Part shown: positions 15,099 to 23,363 of the stretch, piece after piece | Layout: the number at the start of each line of letters is the position of its first letter | Position numbering within the stretch: the stretch's first letter is position 1 | Assembly: GCA_040878345.1 (NCBI GenBank) | Contig: JBBDML010000027.1 | Coordinates: forward strand, 3,410-67,409 | Direction: 5' to 3' | Source: ZC4RG35 sp040878345 | Lineage (GTDB): Bacteria > Actinomycetota > Acidimicrobiia > Spongiisociales > ZC4RG35 | Length of the DNA: 64,000 nucleotides | Program-made: the position numbers and the translations under genes | The notes under the pieces: generated by a model | The model's database searches: none | What the model saw: only the letters and a program-made list of their open reading frames with translations | Told to the model about the DNA's origin: nothing

Positions 15099-15829
15099 TG
15101 CCCATGGTGAGGCTCGACCTTGCCTACGACGGGTCAGGCTTCCGTGGTTACGCCAGGCAGGAGGGCCGGCGCACCGTCCAGGGCGAGCTGGAGAGGGCAC
15201 TCGCCGTGCTCCTGGGGGAGATCCCGGAATCGGTCGTCGCCGGGCGAACCGATGCCGGGGTCCATGCCAGGGGCCAGGTGGTCTCGTTCAACACGAGGTC
15301 GACGCCGGACCTGCCCGCGATGATGCGCTCCCTCAACGGCCTGTTGGGGCCTGAGATATCGGTGATGGAGGGGGCCCTGGTCGAGGATGGGTTCCACGCC
15401 AGGCACTCGGCGAAGTGGCGGCGCTATCGGTATCGCATTGGGACCGGCCCTGCGGGCGACCCGCTGACCCGTCTGTTCACCTGGGAGGTGGGCCGGCCGC
15501 TCGACTTCGAAGCCATGAGTGCGGTCGCCTCGAGTCTGGTGGGGGAGCATGACTTCGCCTCCTTCTGCAGGGCGGTGGAGGGGTCGAGCAGCGTTCGCCG
15601 TGTCGATGAGTCTGCCTTGACTCAGCAAGGTGCTGTGATCGAGTTCTGGATCAGGGCCAACGCCTTCTGTCACCAGATGGTTCGCTCGCTGGTGGGCCAC
15701 ATGTATGACGTCGGCCGGGGGTTCGCACCGGCGGACGGGATCGGAGAGGTCCTGGCGGCTGGTGACAGGTCGAGGGTTGCAACCGTGGCTCCAGGCCACG
15801 GGCTGACCTTGTGGGAGGTCGGCTATTGA
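15098..15829 (+). CDS. truA: tRNA pseudouridine(38-40) synthase
   Basis: 243 residues. Isomerises uridines 38-40 in the tRNA anticodon arm. LAYDGSGFRGYARQEGRRTVQGELE and the catalytic-Asp motif GRTDAGVHARGQVVSF (Asp near residue 50) are clear. FHARHSAKWRRYRY and FCHQMVRSLVGHMYDVG are also typical. ATG 15098 overlaps the stop of the preceding gene (TGATG). A longer frame back to 14792 is a shadow. Converges with ilvA across a GTACC array. Confidence 0.96.
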   Translation: MPMVRLDLAYDGSGFRGYARQEGRRTVQGELERALAVLLGEIPESVVAGRTDAGVHARGQVVSFNTRSTPDLPAMMRSLNGLLGPEISVMEGALVEDGFHARHSAKWRRYRYRIGTGPAGDPLTRLFTWEVGRPLDFEAMSAVASSLVGEHDFASFCRAVEGSSSVRRVDESALTQQGAVIEFWIRANAFCHQMVRSLVGHMYDVGRGFAPADGIGEVLAAGDRSRVATVAPGHGLTLWEVGY

Positions 15830-15845
15830 GCGGACTTCGCACGCT

Positions 15846-15921
15846 GTACGAAGTACCGAGTAGGAGTACTTGGCCTTCGCTCGGAGGTCCGAGTACCGAG
15901 TACCGAGTACCGAGTACCAAG
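15846..15921. repeat. GTACC heptamer array between truA and ilvA
   Basis: Contains GAAGTACCGAGTAGGAGTACTTGG and then four near-perfect AGTACCG units (15892-15919) with a 7-bp period. The first part and the second part are partly complementary (GTACTTGG versus CCGAGTAC), allowing a hairpin in the convergent spacer. Same family as the arrays at 1391, 6071 and 6570. Confidence 0.8.
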
Positions 15922-15926
15922 ACCAG

Positions 15927-17114
15927 CTAGATCATGTAGCCCTCGAGGGCCTTCATGATGCCGGCGGCGTGGTCGGCGTCACGTGTCTCCACAGAGATCT
16001 CGATCTCCACCTTCCCGAAGGGGAGGGCGAAGCCCTCGCGATGATGATCGACCTGTACCACATTGCCTCCGTGCTTGGCCACCGCAGCCAGGACTTTGGC
16101 CAGACTGCCGGGCTGATCGGGGACCAGGACCTTGAGCTTGGCGAACCGGCCCGAGGCTTCCATCCCGTGCCTTACCGCCTTGCCCAGGACCATTAGGTCG
16201 ATGTTCCCTCCCGAGAGGACGACACAGACCGGGTCAGGGGCGTCGTCGGGGATCATCTTCTCCAGGAGGGCGGCCACTCCGACTGCCCCTGCCGGCTCCA
16301 CCATGAGTTTGGAGCGTTCGAGGATCAAGGTCAGGGCCGCCATCGTCTGATCGTCAGTTACCACCAGCAGGGCATCGACGTGCTCGACGAGAAGAGGCCA
16401 CACCAGGTCGGACGGCACCGAGACCGCGATCCCGTCGGCCACGGTGGGCACTCCGCGGGGGAAGTCACGCACCAGCTCACCCCGTTTCCGGCTCTCGGCG
16501 TAGACCGCCGCCGCCTCGATCTCGACCCCGACCACCACCGCTGCCGGCTTGACCGACTTGAGCGCCAGGGCGGTCCCGGCGAGAAGGCCTCCCCCGCCGG
16601 TCGGGACCACCACCGTCCCCACATCCGGCATCTGCTCATGGATCTCGAGCCCCATGGTCCCCTGCCCTGCGATGATCAGCGGATCGTCATAAGGATGGAC
16701 GAACAGGGCTCCCTTCTTCTCCGAGAAGTGACGGGCGGCATCGACGGCGTCGGCCAGTGACCTCCCCTTCAGCTTGACCGTCGCCCCGTAGTCCTGGGTC
16801 GCCTTGATCTTGGGGATGGCGGCATTGGTGGGCATGAACACGGTGCATGGCGATCCGGTGAAGGCCGAAGCGAGGGCAACGCCTTGGGCATGGTTCCCGG
16901 CCGAGGCGGTGACCACCGGGGCCCCATTCTGTCGGGTGAGGACATTGAGAGCACCACGGATCTTGAACGACCCCGCCCGCTGCATGCACTCGGCCTTGAG
17001 GTAGACCTCACGCCCGGTCAGCCGGGAGAAGGAGTCGGAGCGGAGGAGGGGGGTGGTCTTGACCCGCCCCTCGAACCTCGACCTGGCCTGATGGACGTCC
17101 TCGATGCTTATCAT
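15927..17114 (-). CDS. ilvA: Threonine ammonia-lyase (threonine dehydratase)
   Basis: 395 residues from ATG 17114. A PLP enzyme converting threonine to 2-oxobutanoate and ammonia. The PLP lysine is Lys51 in AGSFKIRGA. TASAGNHAQGVA, the glycine loop PTGGGGLLAG, and VLSGGNIDL follow. Residues about 320-395 form one ACT domain (KLKVLVPDQPGSLAKVLAAVA). This is the shorter TdcB/IlvA-like form with a single ACT, so it may be biosynthetic or catabolic. An upstream ATG at 17180 adds 22 unlikely residues. Divergent from rplM. Confidence 0.9.
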   Translation of the reverse strand: MISIEDVHQARSRFEGRVKTTPLLRSDSFSRLTGREVYLKAECMQRAGSFKIRGALNVLTRQNGAPVVTASAGNHAQGVALASAFTGSPCTVFMPTNAAIPKIKATQDYGATVKLKGRSLADAVDAARHFSEKKGALFVHPYDDPLIIAGQGTMGLEIHEQMPDVGTVVVPTGGGGLLAGTALALKSVKPAAVVVGVEIEAAAVYAESRKRGELVRDFPRGVPTVADGIAVSVPSDLVWPLLVEHVDALLVVTDDQTMAALTLILERSKLMVEPAGAVGVAALLEKMIPDDAPDPVCVVLSGGNIDLMVLGKAVRHGMEASGRFAKLKVLVPDQPGSLAKVLAAVAKHGGNVVQVDHHREGFALPFGKVEIEISVETRDADHAAGIMKALEGYMI

Positions 17115-17216
17115 TCGGATTGGCCTACGGAGGCCGGTGGACGTAGCATATGCCCGCTCCCGTGCGGAGCCGTTTCCCAAACGACGCTGTGTTTCGTTGT
17201 GCGAGGATCATCCGAG
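17115..17216. promoter_or_regulatory. Divergent promoter region ilvA / rplM
   Basis: About 100 bases separate the divergent starts of ilvA and rplM and must contain promoters for both. No conserved leader structure known for rplM was recognised. No clear -10/-35 pair was singled out. Confidence 0.4.
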
Positions 17217-17675
17217 ATGACCATGAACAAGACCTACTCGCCAAAGCCCGGCGACATCGATCGCAGCTGGCATTTGGTCGATGCCGCCGACCTCCCCCTT
17301 GGCCGGCTGGCCTCTGAGATAGCCTCGGTGCTCAGGGGGAAGCACAAGCCCACCTACGCCCCGCACATGGACACCGGCGACTTCGTGGTGGTGGTCAATG
17401 CCGAGAAGGTCGCAGTGACCTCCGGGAAGAGCCAGACCAAGATCTATTACCGCCACTCCGGCCATCCGGGAGGCATCAAGGCGGAAACCTTCGAGTCGCT
17501 GCTCGAGCGGCGCCCCGAGGCCATCATGGAGAGAGCGGTGCGTGGCATGCTCCCCAAGAACAAGCTGGGTCGCCAGATGCTGGGCAAGCTCAAGGTCTAT
17601 GCCGGCCCAGATCATCCCCATGAGGCACAGAAGCCGGTGCCCCTCGAGTTCGACATCCGAAAGGTGGAAATCTGA
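17217..17675 (+). CDS. rplM: 50S ribosomal protein L13
   Basis: 152 residues. MNKTYSPKPGDIDRSWHLVDAAD, LPLGRLASEIASVLRGKHKP, DFVVVVNAEKVAVTSGK, YYRHSGHPGG and AVRGMLPKNKLGRQMLGKLKVY are conserved L13 stretches. ATG 17217 is followed by ATG 17223 (MNKTY), which is the alternative family-like start. It overlaps rpsI by one base, the usual rplM-rpsI pair. Confidence 0.96.
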   Translation: MTMNKTYSPKPGDIDRSWHLVDAADLPLGRLASEIASVLRGKHKPTYAPHMDTGDFVVVVNAEKVAVTSGKSQTKIYYRHSGHPGGIKAETFESLLERRPEAIMERAVRGMLPKNKLGRQMLGKLKVYAGPDHPHEAQKPVPLEFDIRKVEI

Positions 17676-18067
17676 TGGCTAAACCCCTGGTCCAGGCGAC
17701 AGGTCGCCGCAAGGAGTCGGTTGCCCGGGTCCGCTTGCGCGACGGTGCCGGCCTGGTGACCCTCAACGGCCGCGCCCTCGAGGATTACTTCCCAACCATG
17801 GCCACCCGGATGCGGGTCATGGAGCCGTTCACCGTCACCCAGACTCAGGGTCGATATGACACGGATGCCACCCTCGAGGGTGGTGGCAGCACCGGTCAGG
17901 CCGACGCCCTCCGCCTCGGGATATCGCGGGCGCTGGTCGAGCTGGACGGCGGCCTGAGGCCGGCGCTCAAGAAGGCCGGGATGCTGACCCGGGACGCCCG
18001 GGTGGTGGAGAGCAAGAAGTACGGGCTGAGGAAGGCCCGCCGCGCCACTCAGTACACCAAACGCTAG
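17675..18067 (+). CDS. rpsI: 30S ribosomal protein S9
   Basis: 130 residues. ATGRRKESVARVRLRDG, ALEDYFP, GGGSTGQADALRLGISRAL and the C-terminal DARVVESKKYGLRKARRATQYTKR, whose last residues reach the P-site tRNA. The start shares a base with the rplM stop. Confidence 0.97.
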   Translation: MAKPLVQATGRRKESVARVRLRDGAGLVTLNGRALEDYFPTMATRMRVMEPFTVTQTQGRYDTDATLEGGGSTGQADALRLGISRALVELDGGLRPALKKAGMLTRDARVVESKKYGLRKARRATQYTKR

Positions 18068-18093
18068 TGACGGGCAACTAGGTGGGCCATTAG

Positions 18094-19446
18094 ATGTCGG
18101 ATCTCCGTCGTCTCCTCGACGATGGGAAGCCCATCTTCGGCACCGACGGTGTACGCGGGGCCGCAGGCTCCGAACTCACTCCCGAGTTGGCCCTGGCCAT
18201 CGGGCGCGCCGCCGGGAGCCATCTGCGCTCCGGTCCGGTGGTGGTGGGCAGGGATACCCGTCGCTCGGGGTCCATGCTCTCCGAGGCCCTCCAAGCAGGA
18301 CTCCACGCCTCCGGGATCGATACCGTCGACGTCGGTGTTCTTCCCAGTGGGGGCATCAGCTATCTGACGGAGTCCACATCGGCGACGATGGGAGCCATCG
18401 TCTCGGCATCCCACAATCCGGCTGCCGACAACGGGATCAAGTTGCTCGCCGCCCGCGGCACCAAATTGCCCGACGAGGTCGAACGCGAGCTGGAGTCGAG
18501 ACTCCGCTCGACCGGGATGAATTCAGCGGTGGGATCGGCGATCGGCTATCGGATAGACAACCCTCGATCAGTCGAGGACTACATCGATCACCTGCTCTCG
18601 GTCTCGCGTTACTCGTTGAGCGGGCTGAGGATCGCGGTCGACTGCGCCAATGGCGCCGCCTATCAGGCAGCCGGTGAGCTGTTCTCCAGACTCAAGGCGG
18701 AGGCCGAGTTGTTCGGCGCCGAGCCCGACGGGAACAACATCAACGCAGGGTGTGGCGCCACCCACCCCGAGTATCTGGCGGGGCTCGCCGGGGGCCGCCT
18801 GGGGCTGGCCTTCGACGGGGACGCCGATCGGCTGATCGCCATCGACGAGGACGGCCGGGTGGCGAACGGCGATGTGGTCATGGCGGTGATCGCCAGGCAC
18901 ATGAAGGACCAGGGAAAGCTCAAGCACAACCTGGTGGTGGCCACGGTGATGTCCAACCTGGGCTTTCGGAAGTCGATGGTCGATGCCGGGATCGATGTCG
19001 TGGAGACCAAGGTGGGAGACCGCTATGTGATGGAAGCGTTGCAGGAGCACAAGGGTGTCCTGGGCGGGGAGCAGTCGGGTCATGTCATCTTCACCGAGCA
19101 CAGTCAGACCGGGGATGGACTCCTCACCGCAGTCCAGTTGCTCAATGTGATGGCGGGAACCGGCAAGGAACTTAGGGACCTGAGGGCTGCCGCCATCATC
19201 GAGTACCCCCAGGTCCTGGTCAACGTGGAGGTGGGGCGTCGGACGGACATCGAGGACGCAAGAGGCCTATGGGAAGAGGTCAGGCTGGTCGAGTCCGAGC
19301 TCGGGGCCAACGGTCGGGTTCTGGTGCGCCCGTCGGGAACCGAGCCCGTGGTTCGGGTAATGGTGGAAGCCGCTTCCGAAGCGGCCGCCAGGCGTTACGC
19401 TGACCGTCTGGTCGAGGCGACCAGAATGTCCATGGGAAAGAAGTAG
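18094..19446 (+). CDS. glmM: Phosphoglucosamine mutase
   Basis: 450 residues. Converts glucosamine-6-P to glucosamine-1-P for UDP-GlcNAc synthesis. The phosphoserine loop is GAIVSASHNPAADNGIK with Ser106 as the phosphorylated residue. The metal loop is AFDGDADRLIAID. EQSGHVIF is the sugar-binding loop and RPSGTEPVVRVMVE is the C-terminal phosphate loop. GTDGVRG near residue 16 marks the phosphohexomutase fold. It sits just upstream of glmS, which makes its substrate. Confidence 0.96.
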   Translation: MSDLRRLLDDGKPIFGTDGVRGAAGSELTPELALAIGRAAGSHLRSGPVVVGRDTRRSGSMLSEALQAGLHASGIDTVDVGVLPSGGISYLTESTSATMGAIVSASHNPAADNGIKLLAARGTKLPDEVERELESRLRSTGMNSAVGSAIGYRIDNPRSVEDYIDHLLSVSRYSLSGLRIAVDCANGAAYQAAGELFSRLKAEAELFGAEPDGNNINAGCGATHPEYLAGLAGGRLGLAFDGDADRLIAIDEDGRVANGDVVMAVIARHMKDQGKLKHNLVVATVMSNLGFRKSMVDAGIDVVETKVGDRYVMEALQEHKGVLGGEQSGHVIFTEHSQTGDGLLTAVQLLNVMAGTGKELRDLRAAAIIEYPQVLVNVEVGRRTDIEDARGLWEEVRLVESELGANGRVLVRPSGTEPVVRVMVEAASEAAARRYADRLVEATRMSMGKK

Positions 19447-19479
19447 GTGAAGATCACCGGTCTGTGACGGACAAGAAAA

Positions 19480-19640
19480 AGCGCCTGGCCTCACCTGAAG
19501 GGTGAGGTGACGAGGAGGAAGGTCATCGAAAGATTCGGCGGATGCCTTCCCGGCCAGCCACGGTCGTCATGTGCGGGAGAAAAACCGGGAGCGATCCCGG
19601 AACAGAGAACCGCATGAGGGCGCCGGTCACCACCGGCGAG
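19480..19640 (+). ncRNA. glmS ribozyme (glucosamine-6-phosphate responsive)
   Basis: The glmM-glmS spacer matches the glmS ribozyme core from memory of the Bacillus and Thermoanaerobacter examples. AGCGCC starts at 19480, with the cleavage point expected between A19480 and G19481. CCTCACC (19489-19495) pairs with GGTGAGG (19501-19507). TGACGAGG follows at 19508. GGAAGG, ATCGAAAGATTCGGCGGATG and CCTTCCCGG form the P2.1/P2.2 core. CTGGCC (19485-19490) can pair with GGCCAG (19552-19557). CATGTGCGG and CCGCATG form P3 with an inner CCGGG...CCCGG hairpin, and CGCCGGT/ACCGGCG forms P4. In known cases GlcN6P binding triggers cleavage and decay of the glmS mRNA. Confidence 0.9.
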
Positions 19641-19686
19641 CTCGTCGCACGCCATCCGTCTCCACCTCGAGAGAAGGAATAGCGAT

Positions 19687-21513
19687 ATGTGCGGAATCGT
19701 CGGGTATGTAGGCCCCAAGTCGGTCATCGACGTGCTGCTACCGGGGCTGGCCCACCTCGAGTACCGGGGTTACGACTCGGCCGGGGTGGCATTGATCCGC
19801 CCCGGCTCGATGGATGTGATCAAGACCGCAGGTCGGATCGCCGACCTGGAGGCCCTGGTCACAAGAGAGGCCCCGGAACCGGCCATGTCGGGAATCGGGC
19901 ACACCCGTTGGGCCACCCATGGCGCCCCCAACACGGTGAACGCCCATCCTCATTCAGACGACGGAGGGGACGTGGTCGTGGTCCACAACGGGATCATCGA
20001 GAACTGGTTATCCCTCAAGCAGAAGATGATCGAGGCTGGCCACGAGTTCGCCAGCGACACCGACACCGAGGTGGTGGCCCACATGCTCGCCGACCTCGCC
20101 GATCTCCCTCTCATCGAGGCGGTGCGTCAGGTGATGAACCAGGCCGAAGGGGCCCTGGCCCTGGCGGTGATGCGACGCTCCGAGCCCGATGTGATAGTGG
20201 GAGCGAGACGCGGCTCTCCGTTGGTGGTGGGACGTGGCGACGGGGAGAACTTCCTCGCCTCCGACATCCCGGCGTTTCTCGAGCACACCCGGGAGATGGT
20301 CATCATCGAGGACGACCGGGTCGTCGAGCTGAGGCCTGACTCGGTGAAGCTGATCGACCTGGCCGGCAATGAGCTCGAGCTGCAGCACCGCAAGGTGGAG
20401 TGGGATCTCGAAGCGGCAGAGAGAGGTGGATTCGCCACTTTCATGCTCAAGGAGATCCACGAACAGCCTCATGCCATCGCCGATACCTTGGGGGGGCGGG
20501 TCAGCGAGACCGGGCGGGTCCTGCTCACCGAGTTGGAGATGGACGAGGCGTTGCTCCGCCATGTCGACAAGGTCTATGTCGTCGCCTGCGGGACCTCTTA
20601 CCACGCGGCGATGATGGCCAAGTACGCCATCGAGCGGTGGACCCGCCTCCCCGTCGAGATCGACATCGCTTCCGAGTTCCGATACCGGGACCCTGTCCTC
20701 GACGACAGGTCGCTGGTGATCGGGATCAGCCAGTCGGGTGAGACCATCGACACGCTGGCCGCGGTCCGTTACGCCAGGGCTCAGGGGGCGAGTGTCATCG
20801 GGGTGAGCAACGTGGTCGACTCGGCCCTGGCCCGGGAATCTGACGCGGTCCTCTACACCAGGGCAGGTCCCGAGATCGGGGTGGCGGCCACCAAGACTTT
20901 CACCACCCAATTGGTGGCGATGCAGCTGTTGGGTCTCTACCTGGCGCAGGTGAGGGGGTCGATGGACCCCGGCCGCATCGAGGTCCTCGTCAAGGAGATG
21001 CTCCGTCTCCCCGAACAGGTGGAGCGGGCATTGGAGACCTCCGATGAGATCGAGCGACTGGTCACCCCATGGGCCGATGTCCGGGATTACTTCTTCCTCG
21101 GTCGGTCAGGTGATTTCCCGGTGGCGATGGAAGGTGCCCTGAAGCTGAAGGAGATCGCCTATGTGCGAGCCGAGGGATATGCCGCCGGCGAGATGAAGCA
21201 TGGCCCGATCGCCCTCATCGAGAAGGGGGTGGTGGTGGTGGGCGTGGTCACCGACAGCCATGTCCGGACCAAGACCCTTTCCAACATGGAGGAGATGAAA
21301 GCGAGGGGAGCCACCATCGTTCTGGTGGCAGAGGAAGGCGACGAGGTCGGGTCGGTGGCCGACCACGTGATCCGGGTCCCCGCCGGCCCCGACCTGTTGT
21401 GCACAGTGACCTCGGTCATACCGTTACAGCTGTTGGCCTATCACGTGGCGACCGCCCGCGGCAAGGACGTCGACAAGCCCCGCAATCTGGCAAAGACCGT
21501 GACAGTGGAGTAG
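19687..21513 (+). CDS. glmS: Glutamine-fructose-6-phosphate aminotransferase
   Basis: 608 residues. Makes glucosamine-6-P from fructose-6-P and glutamine. The N-terminal glutaminase has the catalytic Cys2 in MCGIVGYVG and GHTRWATHG. Two SIS domains follow: ACGTSYHAAMMAKYAIERW and GISQSGETIDTLA in the first, SGDFPVAMEGALKLKEIAY in the second. The C terminus DVDKPRNLAKTVTVE is characteristic. It is preceded by AGAAGGAA at 19672-19679 and the ribozyme, so it is likely feedback-controlled by its product. Confidence 0.97.
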   Translation: MCGIVGYVGPKSVIDVLLPGLAHLEYRGYDSAGVALIRPGSMDVIKTAGRIADLEALVTREAPEPAMSGIGHTRWATHGAPNTVNAHPHSDDGGDVVVVHNGIIENWLSLKQKMIEAGHEFASDTDTEVVAHMLADLADLPLIEAVRQVMNQAEGALALAVMRRSEPDVIVGARRGSPLVVGRGDGENFLASDIPAFLEHTREMVIIEDDRVVELRPDSVKLIDLAGNELELQHRKVEWDLEAAERGGFATFMLKEIHEQPHAIADTLGGRVSETGRVLLTELEMDEALLRHVDKVYVVACGTSYHAAMMAKYAIERWTRLPVEIDIASEFRYRDPVLDDRSLVIGISQSGETIDTLAAVRYARAQGASVIGVSNVVDSALARESDAVLYTRAGPEIGVAATKTFTTQLVAMQLLGLYLAQVRGSMDPGRIEVLVKEMLRLPEQVERALETSDEIERLVTPWADVRDYFFLGRSGDFPVAMEGALKLKEIAYVRAEGYAAGEMKHGPIALIEKGVVVVGVVTDSHVRTKTLSNMEEMKARGATIVLVAEEGDEVGSVADHVIRVPAGPDLLCTVTSVIPLQLLAYHVATARGKDVDKPRNLAKTVTVE

Positions 21514-21515
21514 CG

Positions 21516-21791
21516 ATGAACCAGAGCCCTCCCAACCGAAGTGACCTGGTCGTGGGTGTGATCGGGATCATCCTGTATGTCGTGGTTGGCTGGTTCTACC
21601 TGGCCAGCGGGCTGATGGTCCCGGGACCCTGGTTGTACATCCTGTGGGCGATCTGGATCGGTGGCCTGTGGGTCTTGATCCGGGTCTTCCGGAGGAATCC
21701 GGTCTGGACCCCGGCAGTGCCGGTTGGGGCAGCCATCGTCTGGGTCGTCTTCGTCCAGTTGGGGGGCTCGCTACTCGGCTGGACCGCCTGA
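21516..21791 (+). CDS. Small three-helix membrane protein
   Basis: 91 residues from ATG 21516, two bases after the glmS stop, so probably in the same transcript. Hydrophobic segments are LVVGVIGIILYVVVGWFYLA, GPWLYILWAIWIGGLWVLIRV and AVPVGAAIVWVVFVQLGGSLL. No family recognised. An upstream in-frame ATG at 21399 lies inside glmS and is rejected. Converges with the FAD enzyme below. Confidence 0.75.
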   Translation: MNQSPPNRSDLVVGVIGIILYVVVGWFYLASGLMVPGPWLYILWAIWIGGLWVLIRVFRRNPVWTPAVPVGAAIVWVVFVQLGGSLLGWTA

Positions 21792-21798
21792 GAAGACG

Positions 21799-23118
21799 TC
21801 AAACCTCGAGGTAGGACCTCAACTGGGCCACCTTCTTCTTCGTGCGCCAGTAGACATCCTCCATGAGGATGTGGGCGAACTCACCGTTCCGCCCTATGGC
21901 ATAGAGCCCCTCGACTCCACTCGACCGGGTGAAGGCCTGGCGATCCGCCTCGTACTCGCTGAGGAAGAGGGGGTAAGCCAGGGGGGTCCGAAGGACCCGT
22001 GACCCGATGAACCGGTCCCGTATGTCGGGGACCATCGGCTCCATCGCCTCCATGATTCTCTTCGCCAGCTCCTCGTCGTCCGCCGCCCAGGTCTCGTCCC
22101 CGACGTCGGCACAGATATCGGCCATCAGAGTGGTCTTGCCCTCCGGTGCGATCCATGGCATGGAGAGAGGGGTCTCGGTCAGCCTGAAGAAGGGCAGCTT
22201 CGGATCGGTGTACCAGACCAGGACGTTGGGTATCAGTCCCCGCCCTTCGAGGAGCAGGTTGACGAAGACCATGGGCCGGTAGCGAAACCGCGAGAGATGG
22301 TCGAGGGCGTCCGTCCCCTCTACGAGTCGAGGGAGGATGTGCACCGGGGCGGTGGTCATCACCGCAGACGCCTCCGATCTCTCTCCGTTGACCGTCACGC
22401 CCGTCACCCGGCCATCTTCGACGTGGATCTTCTGGACCGGGCTCGCCAACTGGATGACATCGTCGCCGATCTGATCGGCCAGCCGCTTGATCAGAGAGCC
22501 CACTCCGTCGGTGGGATAAACGTGCCAGACGCGGGCGCTGGAGGGCTTCTCTCTGGTGTAACCGATGGTGATCGCTCTTCTGGTGACTTTGCTCACGGTC
22601 TTGAGCCACAGGGTCTTGAGGATCCCCTCATCCATCTTCTCGGCCACGGCCGGCGACAGGAGGTCAGCTTCCACCCCCGACCAACCCTCGAGGATGGGGG
22701 TGGCGATGTCACGGGCCATCTCATCGCCATAGAGAGCAGCCATCTGCTCGACGGCATTGCTGGGATGTGCTCCGCCTCTGAGTCTCGCCCCGATCAGCGA
22801 CATGACATACCTGGGGTTGCGGGCGAACCCGAACGGATAGGAGTAAGTGGTGCGCTCGGTGACCACGCTCTCGGCATACCGTGGGACCACCTCGCAGAGA
22901 TCTTCCGCCCCGAGCTCGGCAGCGAGTCGGTTGGTTATGAAATGGGCCCCGAAGTCGAAGGAGAAGCCGTTCTCGTCGCGGACTGTCCTCGCCAGCCCAC
23001 CCAGTTCGGGAGTGGCTTCGTAGAGGCGCACCGGGACGCGTGCGGCGACCAGCTCACGGGCGGCAACGAGCCCTGCCAGGCCGCCCCCGATGATGGCGAC
23101 GGGCGGTGCTTGATTCAT
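21799..23118 (-). CDS. FAD-dependent amine-oxidase-like / protoporphyrinogen-oxidase-like protein
   Basis: 439 residues. The N-terminal Rossmann motif VAIIGGGLAGLVAARELVAARVPVRLYEA binds FAD, then LGGLARTV and FDFGAHF as in PPOX and UDP-galactopyranose mutase-like enzymes. The C-terminal part AIGRNGEFAHILMEDVYW carries the second FAD contact. Haem genes are absent and the neighbours are surface-sugar genes, so a role in polysaccharide modification is more likely than haem synthesis. The substrate cannot be deduced. A second, distinct member lies at 25414-26781. Confidence 0.8.
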   Translation of the reverse strand: MNQAPPVAIIGGGLAGLVAARELVAARVPVRLYEATPELGGLARTVRDENGFSFDFGAHFITNRLAAELGAEDLCEVVPRYAESVVTERTTYSYPFGFARNPRYVMSLIGARLRGGAHPSNAVEQMAALYGDEMARDIATPILEGWSGVEADLLSPAVAEKMDEGILKTLWLKTVSKVTRRAITIGYTREKPSSARVWHVYPTDGVGSLIKRLADQIGDDVIQLASPVQKIHVEDGRVTGVTVNGERSEASAVMTTAPVHILPRLVEGTDALDHLSRFRYRPMVFVNLLLEGRGLIPNVLVWYTDPKLPFFRLTETPLSMPWIAPEGKTTLMADICADVGDETWAADDEELAKRIMEAMEPMVPDIRDRFIGSRVLRTPLAYPLFLSEYEADRQAFTRSSGVEGLYAIGRNGEFAHILMEDVYWRTKKKVAQLRSYLEV

Positions 23119-23302
23119 TCCTGCTGGCCCCCCTGGAGTTTCGTCCCTGCCCGCACAGACTGTAGTTCGAGTGCGCAGAGTGGCAAGCTGCTACCCGGAG
23201 CACTGCGTGATGGCACTTGACGAGGTGGGACCTTGCACCGGAGAAGCCTGGTGATGCGCCGAACCTGCAGGGCTGATGGGTCTCGGTGGGCCCCGTAGCC
23301 TA

Positions 23303-23330
23303 TTTACCGGGCATGGCATTCAAATAGACT
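23303..23330 (+). promoter_or_regulatory. Possible sigma-70-type promoter before the GT2 gene
   Basis: TTTACC (23303-23308) and TAGACT (23325-23330) are spaced 16 bases apart, about 30 bases upstream of the TTG start at 23364. Each hexamer matches consensus in four of six positions. The rest of the 245-base divergent spacer (23119-23363) shows no repeats or strong hairpin. Confidence 0.3.
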
Positions 23331-23363
23331 GGATGTAGGAACCGGAGGGACGGAGGAACAGGA

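Noticed and set aside
1391..15921. GTACC arrays as CRISPR
   Set aside because: The period is 7 bp, there are no unique spacers and no cas genes in the window.
16884..17216. Extended N terminus for L13 within ilvA
   Set aside because: It is antisense to ilvA and not part of the L13 family. ATG 17217 gives the correct length.
21799..23118. Calling this gene hemG/hemY (haem biosynthesis)
   Set aside because: Only the general FAD amine-oxidase fold is visible and no haem genes are nearby. The surrounding genes are for surface sugars.
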